Of a stretch of DNA of 64,000 nucleotides, positions 32,568-41,093 are shown one piece after another. Source of the DNA: Klebsiella sp. RIT-PI-d (GTDB lineage: Bacteria > Pseudomonadota > Gammaproteobacteria > Enterobacterales > Enterobacteriaceae). Below the pieces are notes generated by a model that had not been told where the DNA came from, did not search any database, and worked only from the letters and a program-made list of their open reading frames with translations. Made by a program: the position numbers and the translations under genes. The stretch lies in assembly GCF_001187865.1 (NCBI RefSeq), contig NZ_LGIT01000009.1:1922001-1986000 (forward strand), given 5' to 3'. The number at the start of each line of letters is the position of its first letter. Position 1 is the first letter of the stretch.

Positions 32568-33263
32568 ATGAACATAGGAAATCGTGTAAGACAGCTTCGC
32601 TTAGCGAAGAACTTGAAAATATCTGATCTGGCTGAGGCTGTTAAAGTTGACGCTGCGAATATTTCACGTCTGGAGACAGGCAAACAAAAGCAATTTACGG
32701 AACAGTCACTTAATAGAATTGCTCAAGCTTTAGGCGTTAGTGTTTCTGACCTCTTTACGTCGACGGATAATCAGTCTACTGTATATAAAAACAGTAAAAC
32801 AGATGCCGCCTTCGGGGAGGGTACCGATGTGTTTAGGGTCGAAATACTTGATGTTAGTGCGAGTGCTGGCGCTGGATTTATTCAAGGCAGTGATGTGATC
32901 GATGTCATACACGCAGTTGAATATAGCCATGAGAGGGCATCGGTTCTCTTTGGAGGGCGAGACTCTAAAGGGGTCAAAGTCATCAATGTTCGTGGCGATA
33001 GCATGTCGAGCACCATTGAACCTGGTGATCTAATCTTCGTTGATGTCAACATCCATGAGTTTGATGGGGACGGAATATATGTTTTTGGTTTTGATGGTAA
33101 AATTTACGTTAAACGTCTTCAAATGATACCAGATCAACTACTTGTTATTTCAGATAATCCCAAGTATAGAGAATGGAGCATAGATAAAAGCAATGAACAT
33201 CGGTTCTACATTTTTGGGAAAGTTTTAATCAGCCAAACTCAATCTTTTAAAAGACACGGATAG
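32568..33263 (+). CDS. cI: CI-type repressor, LexA/S24 self-cleaving
   Basis: 231 aa from the ATG at 32568 (AAGGA upstream). Residues 1-65 are an XRE helix-turn-helix ('NLKISDLAEAVKVDAANISRLETGKQ'). Residues 95-230 are an S24 peptidase domain: an Ala-Gly cleavage site in SASAGAGF (100-103), catalytic Ser145 in GDSM and Lys182 in YVKRL. RecA-stimulated self-cleavage, hence SOS induction of this prophage, is expected. Transcribed toward int, like lambda cI. Confidence 0.95.
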   Translation: MNIGNRVRQLRLAKNLKISDLAEAVKVDAANISRLETGKQKQFTEQSLNRIAQALGVSVSDLFTSTDNQSTVYKNSKTDAAFGEGTDVFRVEILDVSASAGAGFIQGSDVIDVIHAVEYSHERASVLFGGRDSKGVKVINVRGDSMSSTIEPGDLIFVDVNIHEFDGDGIYVFGFDGKIYVKRLQMIPDQLLVISDNPKYREWSIDKSNEHRFYIFGKVLISQTQSFKRHG

Positions 33264-33313
33264 TTTAGAAATTTTTTCCGAAGGTCGCTGTGGCGACCTT
33301 TTTAACATCCATT

Positions 33314-33354
33314 AAATTGCGAGTAACGCAATTTAATACTTGCACAATACGCAA
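33314..33354. promoter_or_regulatory. Left operators (oL) and presumed pL
   Basis: Two copies of the same operator motif as at oR: TTGCGAGTAACGCAA (33317-33331; extended perfect arms AAATTGCG/CGCAATTT) and TTGCACAATACGCAA (33340-33354). Their place beyond cI, before the int-side operon, is that of lambda oL/pL. A possible -10 is TAATAC (33334-33339) with TTAAAT 16 bp upstream. Confidence 0.75.
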
Positions 33355-33372
33355 TTAAAGTTTAATTTTACT

Positions 33373-33756
33373 TCATCTACAGCGAACAGGCAGGACGCCC
33401 ACGAAGTAGCCGCCGATGGCGTATGAATGACCGGATGATTCGCTGACAGGTGTTTTCGGGAGGGGTTGCACCGCTGGGCTGACCACCAGCGATAGAAACT
33501 CAGCCGCGATACGGAGCCGTTTAACCCACGGCGCGGAGAGTGAATACCGTAGGGGTTATAGCTGGTTGGTCGCCAGCGCCCCGCCCGAAGCCACCTGGTA
33601 GTTACAAAAAGTAGGATCTTCATTGCTGTGTGTAGTCTTGGCGGTACCAGAGTTAACCCTTGAAGTCGCTGGTACCGCCCTTTTTACACAACACACAAGA
33701 GCATCACCGGATGACGGGCCCATAACCCAATCCATCCGGGTGCTGGCGTAAAGCAC
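33373..33756 (-). pseudogene. Possible Ash/Icd-like frame with one internal TAA
   Basis: A minus-strand frame of 128 codons (33756 to TGA at 33373-33375) has one stop, TAA at 33556-33558. The first 66 codons read MLYASTRMDWVMGPSSGDA...KRAVPATSRV..., reminiscent of small Ash/Icd-like prophage proteins. After the stop comes ...SAPWVKRLRIAAEFLSLV. It may be a decayed gene, or only the first part may be real. The region also carries the pL leader terminator on the other strand. Confidence 0.3.
33640..33685 (+). terminator. Strong intrinsic terminator in the pL leader
   Basis: GGCGGTACCAG (33640-33650) pairs perfectly with CTGGTACCGCC (33669-33679), followed by C and five T. It would stop RNA from cI or pL before the HD/xis/int genes unless antiterminated, like lambda tL1. 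Confidence 0.85.
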
Positions 33757-33777
33757 AGGTGCTCTTTTGTGTTGTGT
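33686..33777. repeat. 18-bp near-perfect inverted repeat
   Basis: ACACAACACACAAGAGCA (33686-33703) and TGCTCTTTTGTGTTGTGT (33760-33777) pair at 17 of 18 positions around a 56-nt loop. It directly follows the terminator and ends just before GTGGAGAAACTAAC. Confidence 0.75.
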
Positions 33778-33937
33778 GGAGAAACTAACCGGCGGTGGCA
33801 GCCGCCCGTTTCACTAAGTGCCTTTCTTATCGGGCGCTTATTAAAGCGAACCCAAGTTCATTATCGCCATCAGGCGAGGGATTCATGCAACCAAAATCAG
33901 GCGCGGTGCAGAGCGCCAGATATATGGAGAAAACACA

Positions 33938-34474
33938 GTGGGATTTATTCAGACACTATCTGGTAAGCAATTTGATTACCTCAATTCCACCGCCGACGAT
34001 ATCGTTATAGAGGATATCGCAACAGCGCTTTCGCATACATGCCGTTTCGGCGGACACCTTCCGGAGTTCTACAGCGTGGCGGAGCACTCAGTGCTTTGTA
34101 GCCTGCTTGTGCCACCGGAGTTCGCCCTTGAAGCACTCCTGCATGATGGCGCAGAGGCTTACTGCTGTGATCTGCCCTCGCCTTTAAAAGTGCTGATCCC
34201 TGATTATCGCTTTATTGAGGCGCGGATCGATACCTTGATTCGCCATAAATATGGCTTGCCGGAAGAAACCAGCCCGGTAGTTAAATATGCAGATCTGACA
34301 ATGCTGGCAACCGAGCGTCGCGAACTTGATCTTGATGACGGTACCGTGTGGCCGATGCTGGCTGGCATACCAACATCGGATCTTATCCAGATTATCCCGC
34401 TGCGCCCGGGACAGGCTTATGGTCTGTTTATGAACCGGTTCAATGAGCTGGAGGAGGCCCGCACATGCGCCTGA
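33938..34474 (+). CDS. HD-domain phosphohydrolase
   Basis: 178 aa; HD superfamily (YfbR-like nucleotidase group) with metal residues His33, His50, His69-Asp70 (LLHDGAEAY) and a distal Asp in 'KYADLTML' near 128. Related phage proteins may act on nucleotides; substrate unknown. First gene of the int-side operon after the leader region. Confidence 0.85.
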   Translation: MGFIQTLSGKQFDYLNSTADDIVIEDIATALSHTCRFGGHLPEFYSVAEHSVLCSLLVPPEFALEALLHDGAEAYCCDLPSPLKVLIPDYRFIEARIDTLIRHKYGLPEETSPVVKYADLTMLATERRELDLDDGTVWPMLAGIPTSDLIQIIPLRPGQAYGLFMNRFNELEEARTCA

Positions 34475-35034
34475 CGGTCAAAGAACTGATAGCACGGGCA
34501 TACAAGGTTGCACGCCTCCTAGAGGAAGCCGATGCGGCTTTGCTGCGCGAAATGGCAACACGCCTTGATGTAACGTACGTCGCGCTATCGGAAGCTATGG
34601 AACGGAGCCGCCAGCTTGAAAGCGAAAACGCTAACCTGCTCAGTTTCATCAACACAGAGTGTTTCGTGAACGATGGTGTTGAATATGATTATGCGTCAAC
34701 GCGTCTACCTCTGACGCCAGCCACTGATAAGCGGCTCGTCGAACTTAAAGACGAAAACGAATATATACGTAATCGCTTTAAAGAGACTGACCGGATGTTC
34801 GGTAAAAACCTTTTAGTTATGAAGGCAGCAATTATCGAATGGCGTACAACTGGCGATGCGAAGAATGGTATGGCCTGGATTTTCAACACGCTATTTGGTC
34901 CGGGCGAGTTGCCTGATGAAGACGAAAGAGACGCCCAGGCGTATTTTGACCGAGAATATGAATCTATCGACAAAGAGCTTATGGAATTGCATAAGTGGTT
35001 CTATGAGCGGCATAAGCGTGCAGAGCCGGCTTAA
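34465..35034 (+). CDS. Hypothetical helical protein
   Basis: 189 aa overlapping the HD gene by 10 nt; GAGGAGG precedes the ATG. It is Glu/Arg/Leu-rich and mainly helical with coiled-coil character (residues about 10-60 'LLEEADAALLREMATRL' and 90-115), acidic near 'DEDERDAQAYFDREYESIDKE', and has no motif. Unknown function; early phage operon. Confidence 0.7.
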   Translation: MRLTVKELIARAYKVARLLEEADAALLREMATRLDVTYVALSEAMERSRQLESENANLLSFINTECFVNDGVEYDYASTRLPLTPATDKRLVELKDENEYIRNRFKETDRMFGKNLLVMKAAIIEWRTTGDAKNGMAWIFNTLFGPGELPDEDERDAQAYFDREYESIDKELMELHKWFYERHKRAEPA

Positions 35035-35078
35035 TTGATTAACGCCCGGGTGCAGCCGGGCTAAGTGGGGAATTAGCC

Positions 35079-35285
35079 ATGTCCAAACTAATGAAGGCGA
35101 GCCTCTGGGGTAAACGAGAGTTCGAAGCCGGATCTGTTCCAGACAATCGTACTATCAAGCGCTGGGTTGAAAATGGTGTTTTGCTTGGGCGGGTAGTCGA
35201 TGGTGGGGTCTGGGTATCCTCTTCTGAAAAATGGGGCGTCGACTCGTTTATTAATCAGGAAGTTCGCCGTTTAATTGAGGAATGA
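35079..35285 (+). CDS. xis: Excisionase
   Basis: 68 aa, small winged-helix/MerR-like Xis: 'SLWGKREFEAGSVPDNRTIKRWVENGVLLG' and 'VSSSEKWG'. It precedes int with overlap, as expected. It bends att DNA and directs Int to excision. Confidence 0.88.
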   Translation: MSKLMKASLWGKREFEAGSVPDNRTIKRWVENGVLLGRVVDGGVWVSSSEKWGVDSFINQEVRRLIEE

Positions 35286-35287
35286 TC

Positions 35288-36466
35288 ATGGCGGCAAGGC
35301 CAAGAAAAAGAGAATACCGGCATCTACCAGATTTTCTTTTTTTCGATAAAGATCGTGGCGTGTATAAATTCACTCTCGTTACCGGTAAGAAAAAAACACT
35401 CGGTAAAGATCGTGTAATGGCTATAGCTATCGCCCGTGAATATAACGTCAGGATGCGACCAGAAAGCATCCCTACAATTGACAGCCTTATTCGAGAATCA
35501 GGTGGCACAAATAGTGAGGCATTGCCATTTTCAAACCATGTAGATCATATTCTGGAAAGAGCGATAAAAGATGAAAGGCCATCTGCCAGCACGCTGGAAG
35601 ACTGGAGAAACGATGCTTTACGTGTTAAGCAGTTTTTCGTGAATATTGCGGCCTGCGATATTGAGCTTGAGCATGTGAACGCATTTATTAACGAGTTCCA
35701 TGCTGATGCGTCGGCGAACGTTCAGAACAGAAAGGTGAGCTTTCTTAAAAAGTTGTTCTCATATGCTGTAGATGAATCGCTCATGATGGATAACCCGGCG
35801 ACCCGCAAAAAGATGCGCCGAGTAGATGAGAAGGCGCGTCAGCGTTTATCGCTGGATAGTTTCAAGGCAATTCACAGGGCTGCTGATCTGTGGCTGAAAA
35901 CAGCCATGGATTTGGCTATGCAGACAACACACGCACGACTTGAGGTATCCCGGATCCGTTATTCAATAAAGCAGCCAAAAAATGGTGTATGTGGATGCGT
36001 CTGGCTCGATACTCCAGAAAATGGATTGTACGGCACGCTCTATATTCATCGGCAAAAAGTTCAAAAGAAGGAAGCCTCACATGTGGCTATTCCAATCGGC
36101 GAAGAACTTAAGCGAATTATTGATAGTAGTCGTGACAACATCGCCAGCCCGTTTGTTGTTCACAGGATCCCGGAAAGGAGTGTAAAGCCAAGCAAAGAGG
36201 TTACTCACCCAACGCAGGTGGCACCCGACTATCTAAGCCGGGCATTCTCTGCTGTGCGCGATGATCTTCATCTTTACGATCACCTTGCAATGAAAGAGAG
36301 GCCCACGTTTCACGAAATACGAGCTTTGGCGGCTTTTCTTTTTGATAAAAGTGGTATCGATCCACAAGGTCGAATGGCCCATAGTGATGCAAAATCTACG
36401 AAGATCTATACCCAAAATCATATCGACTGGGTAGTAGTTCCTCATGGTGAAATTAAGACAGGTTGA
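35288..36466 (+). CDS. int: Tyrosine integrase, lambda family
   Basis: 392 aa from the ATG at 35288, with GAGG 7 nt upstream; an ATG at 35282 overlaps the xis stop. Residues 1-60 form the arm-binding domain (MAARPRKREYRHLPDF...), 80-180 the core-binding domain, 185-392 the catalytic domain with Arg217, His341-x-x-Arg344, His364 and the nucleophile Tyr373. It recombines attP with the 3' part of proL. 139 bp separate it from the core site, room for arm-type sites. Confidence 0.95.
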   Translation: MAARPRKREYRHLPDFLFFDKDRGVYKFTLVTGKKKTLGKDRVMAIAIAREYNVRMRPESIPTIDSLIRESGGTNSEALPFSNHVDHILERAIKDERPSASTLEDWRNDALRVKQFFVNIAACDIELEHVNAFINEFHADASANVQNRKVSFLKKLFSYAVDESLMMDNPATRKKMRRVDEKARQRLSLDSFKAIHRAADLWLKTAMDLAMQTTHARLEVSRIRYSIKQPKNGVCGCVWLDTPENGLYGTLYIHRQKVQKKEASHVAIPIGEELKRIIDSSRDNIASPFVVHRIPERSVKPSKEVTHPTQVAPDYLSRAFSAVRDDLHLYDHLAMKERPTFHEIRALAAFLFDKSGIDPQGRMAHSDAKSTKIYTQNHIDWVVVPHGEIKTG

Positions 36467-36605
36467 ACCAAAAGCTTGGGGAAAAACTGTGTCTAACTTA
36501 TTGATGTATATAGCGACGATTTTGCATTATTTGCACTGATTGTTTATACAGTCAAACCATTAGCAACACCAGACGTGGCGCGGCTTACAGCATATTTCTA
36601 TCGGT
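36467..36605. other. attP arm region
   Basis: 139 bp between int and the tRNA fragment, no gene. Int arm and IHF sites are expected here; I cannot define their sequences by eye. Confidence 0.45.
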
Positions 36606-36653
36606 GTCATGGGGTGTCGGGGGTCGGAGGTTCAAATCCTCTCGTGCCGACCA
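36606..36653 (+). other. att core: 3' 48 nt of tRNA-Pro(GGG) proL
   Basis: GTCATGGGGTGTCGG... to GTGCCGACCA matches proL from the anticodon stem to CCA (TGGGG contains anticodon GGG). The upstream 36600 sequence does not continue the tRNA, so the 5' half is missing here and an intact proL should be at the other prophage end, left of this window. Confidence 0.9.
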
Positions 36654-36662
36654 AATAATCCC

Positions 36663-36696
36663 AAAAAAAACCAACCTGTTAGGGTTGGTTTTTTTC
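36663..36696 (+). terminator. proL terminator
   Basis: AACCAACC, loop TGTTAG, GGTTGGTT then T-run; the A-rich left side pairs with the T-run, so it may work in both directions, also ending the fimbrial transcript. Confidence 0.8.
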
Positions 36697-36755
36697 GTCC
36701 CTGCTTTACCCTGCACACGATCAGGATCCGAACCGCGGGCCATGACGCCCCTATC

Positions 36756-37772
36756 TTACTGATAAGTAAGGGTAAATGTTGCACTGGCGTTTGCCGCGCC
36801 GGGTGTGATTACGCTCCCCGTCTGATAGTAACGCGCCTGAAAAGGAATATCATATTTGCCCTGGGTCAGGTTCTCGCCACTGAAAAAAGGTACGCCCAGC
36901 ATGAGAGGATTGTTACTGTGCAGTAGCTGGATCCCTACCCCACTGGCACCGTCTTTCACACTGTTGATATTAATCACCCCCTTCGCTGCATCATTCACAT
37001 TCCCGTCAATGCGCACGTTAACGCGCGTTCCGGCATTACAGGTTAATGGAATCGTAAAATTTTTGGTGTTGGCGTTGCCTGGCCAGCTGCCAACGCCGCT
37101 GAAATCACGTTTGTTAACGCTGCCCATCGGTACACTGATGGCTGACGTATTTACGGTGCAGGCCAGCGTCGTGACATTGAAACTACTGATATTGATATCT
37201 GACTCGGGGGAAAACCAGCTGTTCTGATTGGTGCGCATAATAAATGCGCCCACGTTACGTGCGCTGACGGTCCCGGAACCGGTAACGTTAGCCGTTTTGT
37301 AGAACGTCACCAGGCCTTTCATGATAATGGGCTGAACGCCAAACATGCCGTTCACACTACAAAGTAGCTTATTGTTTGCATTGCCATCGCCATTATTGCT
37401 TCCATCAACCCAGCCTGGACCGCCATTACAGGTAGAGACAGCAACGCCGCCAATGGCATAACCTACCCCGGCTATATTGGTGTTATAAACCCGCCGCCCA
37501 TCATAGGTTCCGGCATAAGAGCCGTATGCTTTAACGCCCACTTGCTGATAAGACAGTTTGGGCTCGCTATTGGTACAGCTGAAGGTGGAAACATTGGCCG
37601 ATGTTATCTGGGTTCCAATAACCGATCCTACCGGCAAGTCTCGTTGCACGGTGATATTTTGTGGCGATAGCGTAGTCACTGCCGTAACCCGTTTGCAGGT
37701 AAATGCCTGCGCCGAAAGTGGAAGACATCCGACTGCCAGTAAAATTGATGAAATTATAATTAGGCGTTTCAT
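36756..37772 (-). CDS. Fimbrial tip/adhesin subunit
   Basis: 338 aa from the ATG at 37772 (GAGTGAG upstream). Signal peptide of ~25 residues (MKRLIIISSILLAVG...SAQA). The N-terminal ~180 residues could be a receptor-binding domain with several Cys; the C-terminal ~150 residues are a pilin domain ending ATFTLTYQ, the donor/chaperone-binding strand. Two-domain length and last place in the operon indicate the tip adhesin; the ligand is unknown. Confidence 0.85.
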   Translation of the reverse strand: MKRLIIISSILLAVGCLPLSAQAFTCKRVTAVTTLSPQNITVQRDLPVGSVIGTQITSANVSTFSCTNSEPKLSYQQVGVKAYGSYAGTYDGRRVYNTNIAGVGYAIGGVAVSTCNGGPGWVDGSNNGDGNANNKLLCSVNGMFGVQPIIMKGLVTFYKTANVTGSGTVSARNVGAFIMRTNQNSWFSPESDINISSFNVTTLACTVNTSAISVPMGSVNKRDFSGVGSWPGNANTKNFTIPLTCNAGTRVNVRIDGNVNDAAKGVININSVKDGASGVGIQLLHSNNPLMLGVPFFSGENLTQGKYDIPFQARYYQTGSVITPGAANASATFTLTYQ

Positions 37773-37786
37773 GGTACTCACTCTGA

Positions 37787-40345
37787 TTAGCGACAAACAG
37801 CGGTAATATTAATCACGGCTGTGCTCTGCTGCCCGATATGGTAGGGAGCGGTGCACTGACCGTTATCCCAACGGACTACAACCTCACCTCGTTCAGGCAC
37901 CCCGCCCAGATAGACGCGCTGCTTTTCGTCAACAATACCCGGGACGCTCTTATCGTCGTTCCTGATAGTGGCAGATGCGCCAAAGGGGATATCGGTGCCG
38001 GTAAGGGTAAACATGGTTTTAAAGCCGAGGGCGGTAGGAAAGTTGGCTACCGTCAGCGCGCCCTGCGTCGGGACCACGGTCTGAATATTATTCAGCACAT
38101 CGACTTTGTCGTTCAGGCTGTCGATATCCAGACTGAGGCGATTACGGTGATAGGGATTTACATAAGGTACAATGGCATAGCCGGCATTATCGGTATAGAC
38201 CCCGGGGTTGTTCTGGACGTTGACGTGCCGCGCCCCTTCCGCTCTGACTAAAGCCAGGGTGTCGCCCAGCGGCTGGGAAAATGTGACGCCATAAGGATGC
38301 GCCACGATCCCGCCCGTAGCCCCATAGTTCACCTGACGCGTATCTTTAGTGTAATTGTAACCTGCCTGATACTCGCCAAAGTGTGCCTTGTAGTCGAGTG
38401 ATGCGCTGCCGCTCGCGCCCTGGCCGTGACTGGTATAGCCCTGCTGAACATTATACGCCAGCTGGTTATCCGCCAGCGCAGTGCCGGAGATGCCCAGCGA
38501 GCTGCTGCTGTCGCGTCGACTGGTGCTGCCTGACAGATTCACCCAGCTTCGCGGCATAAAGGCATCAAATGGCACCTGGACTGCAAACGCCAGCACCCGA
38601 TCGGCTTTACGGTAATAAGGCGTGTTCGCATAGGTATAGTTCATGGAATAGTTGACGCTGGCATAGCTCGTGTTATACCCGAGGTTAAGACTACGTTCCT
38701 TTTCGCCGATCCCCCAGAACTGCTGCTCATACGCCGACAAATACAGGCTGCCGTAAGTCTTCAGCGTCTGATTAATATTAACCTGTGCTTTACTGCGCTT
38801 ATTATGGCTATAGCGCCACTGGTTATAAATCTCGCGATCGGCCTTTTCCTGGGCATCATCCCGATAACCGTCGCGATGCGCACCGGACGATAGTGCCCCC
38901 GGATAATAGCCATTGGCCTCATCGAAATCGTAATACCCTGACGTGGAGTATCGATACCCGGCCAGGGTAAATGTTGTACCACTGAGCGCAACGTCCTTGG
39001 AATATTGAAAGCGGAACGATGCCCCACGCGTAGTTTCGTCACGAAGATCGGTTGCGGCGAAAGTACTATCAAGGGAGATCGAGCCGATATCGTCGAGGCC
39101 TTTTCCAAGCCCAAGGCTGGCCGCCTGGTAGCGCTTCGCCAGCAGAGTACCGCCGTAGATCGTACTGCTCCACGGCATACCATAGATACCTGTAGATTGA
39201 ATGAATGACGGTTTACGGGCTGCCCCACCGGTGGAGCGGTATTCACCCACGGTCACTGAATACTTAAACTGGCCTTCACGCTGCATAATTGGCACTGACG
39301 AAAAGGGCTGAACGAACTGACGAACGGTGCCATCGGCTTCGCGAACAGAGACCTCCAGATCGCCGCTGGCAGAGGTCGGATACAGATCGTCAACGGCAAA
39401 GGGACCGGGGGGGACATACGACTGCCAGATGATATTACCGTTCTGGCGGATAGTGACCTGAGCATTGCTCTGGGCTATGCCCCTGACTACCGGCGCATAG
39501 CCCCGCAGGCTATCAGGACGCATATTATCATCAGAGTAAATCTGCGCTCCGCGAAAAGCAAAACTGTCAAAGATATCAGAAGGCGTATGGCTGTCGCCGA
39601 CAATCAGCTGACTCTTCAGCGGTTTAATATCGCGATTTAAATAGGTATTGATACTGTTCCAGGAACGGTTATTGGGGCTGTCCGTCCAGGTAGAGTAATT
39701 GCGCAGACGCCATGCGCCCAGGTTAATACCACTGCGCAAATTCAGATAAGCATCATTGGTGCTGCCAGACTTTGCGTCATGCCAGGATTCAGACCCCGAG
39801 TAACCGTAGTTAACAAAAAGCATATTCACACCGTCATCCCAGCTGCCCGGGTCGACGTAGCCCTGCGCATTTTTACGGATAAACTGCTGAGGGATAGAAA
39901 GATCCAGACGCTGCTGAGCAAAGTCGAAGCTGATTTTCCCATCCGGGATGGCCTTGCTGATGTCAGAAATTTCAGCATTGTCTGCCAGTGCCATAAATTC
40001 AGGCGTGGCAGCAGCCTCAGTCCCCCATTCAATCAAATCACTTTTGCTCAATACCGGTGACAGCCTGTCATCACGAATAACATATTTTATTTTCTTATCA
40101 TCAACATAGTTACCGTTTACATAGACTTCACTTTGATAAATGCCCGGTGCCTGACTACCCGTTTTGCTAAATGCAGACAGGTCGACGGCCGCGTTTTTTT
40201 TGCCCTTCACTTCGATAAAAGCGGGATCAAAATAGTCATCAGCGCACGCAAATCCTGAATTAAGGGCCAGGCATACAGACAGGCTTAACAATGAGGGTGA
40301 TAATAAAAAAGGGAATTTTTTATAGTGCACGTGCTGCGTGAACAT
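37787..40345 (-). CDS. Outer-membrane fimbrial usher
   Basis: 852 aa FimD/PapC-type usher. Signal peptide ending near 'SGFACA', N-terminal chaperone-binding domain (DYFDPAFIEVKG), 24-strand barrel with plug, and C-terminal domains ending with the conserved Cys pair (NGQCTAPYHIG... AVCR). It secretes and orders subunits handed over by the chaperone at 40366. Confidence 0.95.
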   Translation of the reverse strand: MFTQHVHYKKFPFLLSPSLLSLSVCLALNSGFACADDYFDPAFIEVKGKKNAAVDLSAFSKTGSQAPGIYQSEVYVNGNYVDDKKIKYVIRDDRLSPVLSKSDLIEWGTEAAATPEFMALADNAEISDISKAIPDGKISFDFAQQRLDLSIPQQFIRKNAQGYVDPGSWDDGVNMLFVNYGYSGSESWHDAKSGSTNDAYLNLRSGINLGAWRLRNYSTWTDSPNNRSWNSINTYLNRDIKPLKSQLIVGDSHTPSDIFDSFAFRGAQIYSDDNMRPDSLRGYAPVVRGIAQSNAQVTIRQNGNIIWQSYVPPGPFAVDDLYPTSASGDLEVSVREADGTVRQFVQPFSSVPIMQREGQFKYSVTVGEYRSTGGAARKPSFIQSTGIYGMPWSSTIYGGTLLAKRYQAASLGLGKGLDDIGSISLDSTFAATDLRDETTRGASFRFQYSKDVALSGTTFTLAGYRYSTSGYYDFDEANGYYPGALSSGAHRDGYRDDAQEKADREIYNQWRYSHNKRSKAQVNINQTLKTYGSLYLSAYEQQFWGIGEKERSLNLGYNTSYASVNYSMNYTYANTPYYRKADRVLAFAVQVPFDAFMPRSWVNLSGSTSRRDSSSSLGISGTALADNQLAYNVQQGYTSHGQGASGSASLDYKAHFGEYQAGYNYTKDTRQVNYGATGGIVAHPYGVTFSQPLGDTLALVRAEGARHVNVQNNPGVYTDNAGYAIVPYVNPYHRNRLSLDIDSLNDKVDVLNNIQTVVPTQGALTVANFPTALGFKTMFTLTGTDIPFGASATIRNDDKSVPGIVDEKQRVYLGGVPERGEVVVRWDNGQCTAPYHIGQQSTAVINITAVCR

Positions 40346-40365
40346 GATCTTTTTAATCCTGATAA

Positions 40366-41043
40366 TTATAATTTTACTTTCTGTTCTTCTGAAATTCCGC
40401 CGAAGTCATTAATCGCTCGCCAGCTTATTTCAGGTGCTCGGGCGCTAACGGAACCTAGCGACACTTCCTCTTTGGGTAAAACCATCAATGGATCCTGCAA
40501 CGCCACGCCGTTTATCTTCACATCGTAAAACGACACGCTGTATGCGGTGGGATTAAAGGCAAACAGTTTTCCATCACGCTGTTTAAACTCGACCTTCTGA
40601 TATGCAGTTGCCGGATCGCCAGGTAAACCGGCCGGCCGATAAAATAATTTCATTGTGTTTTTAACTGCTATTTTCAAATCATTGCTGGCGTTTTTATCGG
40701 TGGACGGGATGCTTTTAATATTTAGCCAGTATACGGACTCTCTATCCTGCGGTAAGGTACTACCGGTAAGAGCAATGCGGACTGAATTCTGGCTATGCGG
40801 CTCAAGGCGAAAGAGTGGCGGTGTAGTAATAAACATTTCACCCGCATCATCGCTGTCAGCACGTTTATTCACCCATGACTGAATAAGATAAGGCTTATCA
40901 TCGGGATTGTTTATACCGATTGTTGCCTGTTTCATTTTCCCGTCATAAACGACGCGTGTGCCGCCAATTTCTACACCGGCCTGTGCCACCGGCAGAGAGC
41001 AAAATAAAGCGAGTGCGCTACAGCATAAAAATATGCGTCGCAT
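40366..41043 (-). CDS. Periplasmic fimbrial chaperone
   Basis: 225 aa from the ATG at 41043 with AGGAG 5 nt upstream. Signal peptide ending near VAQA; PapD-like immunoglobulin domains with the subunit-anchoring Arg in 'GGTRVVYDG' and Lys in 'NTMKLFYRP', and 'INNPDDKPYLIQSWV'. It caps subunits by donor-strand complementation. The frame to 41079 crosses a hairpin and is not the start. Confidence 0.93.
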   Translation of the reverse strand: MRRIFLCCSALALFCSLPVAQAGVEIGGTRVVYDGKMKQATIGINNPDDKPYLIQSWVNKRADSDDAGEMFITTPPLFRLEPHSQNSVRIALTGSTLPQDRESVYWLNIKSIPSTDKNASNDLKIAVKNTMKLFYRPAGLPGDPATAYQKVEFKQRDGKLFAFNPTAYSVSFYDVKINGVALQDPLMVLPKEEVSLGSVSARAPEISWRAINDFGGISEEQKVKL

Positions 41044-41065
41044 GTTAACTCCTGTTAATGAGAAA

Positions 41066-41090
41066 ATAAGAGCCGCCACGCGGCTCTTAT
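41066..41090 (-). terminator. Hairpin between pilin and chaperone genes
   Basis: ATAAGAGCCGC, loop CAC/GTG, GCGGCTCTTAT: 11 perfect base pairs, followed on the minus strand by TTTCTC. A partial terminator or 3'-end stabiliser that would make pilin mRNA more abundant than chaperone/usher mRNA. Confidence 0.7.
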
Positions 41091-41093
41091 TAT

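Noticed and set aside
33333..33623. 96-codon minus-strand frame MKILLFVTTRW...
   Set aside because: Starts inside the other Ash-like frame, no family resemblance, composition of a shadow.
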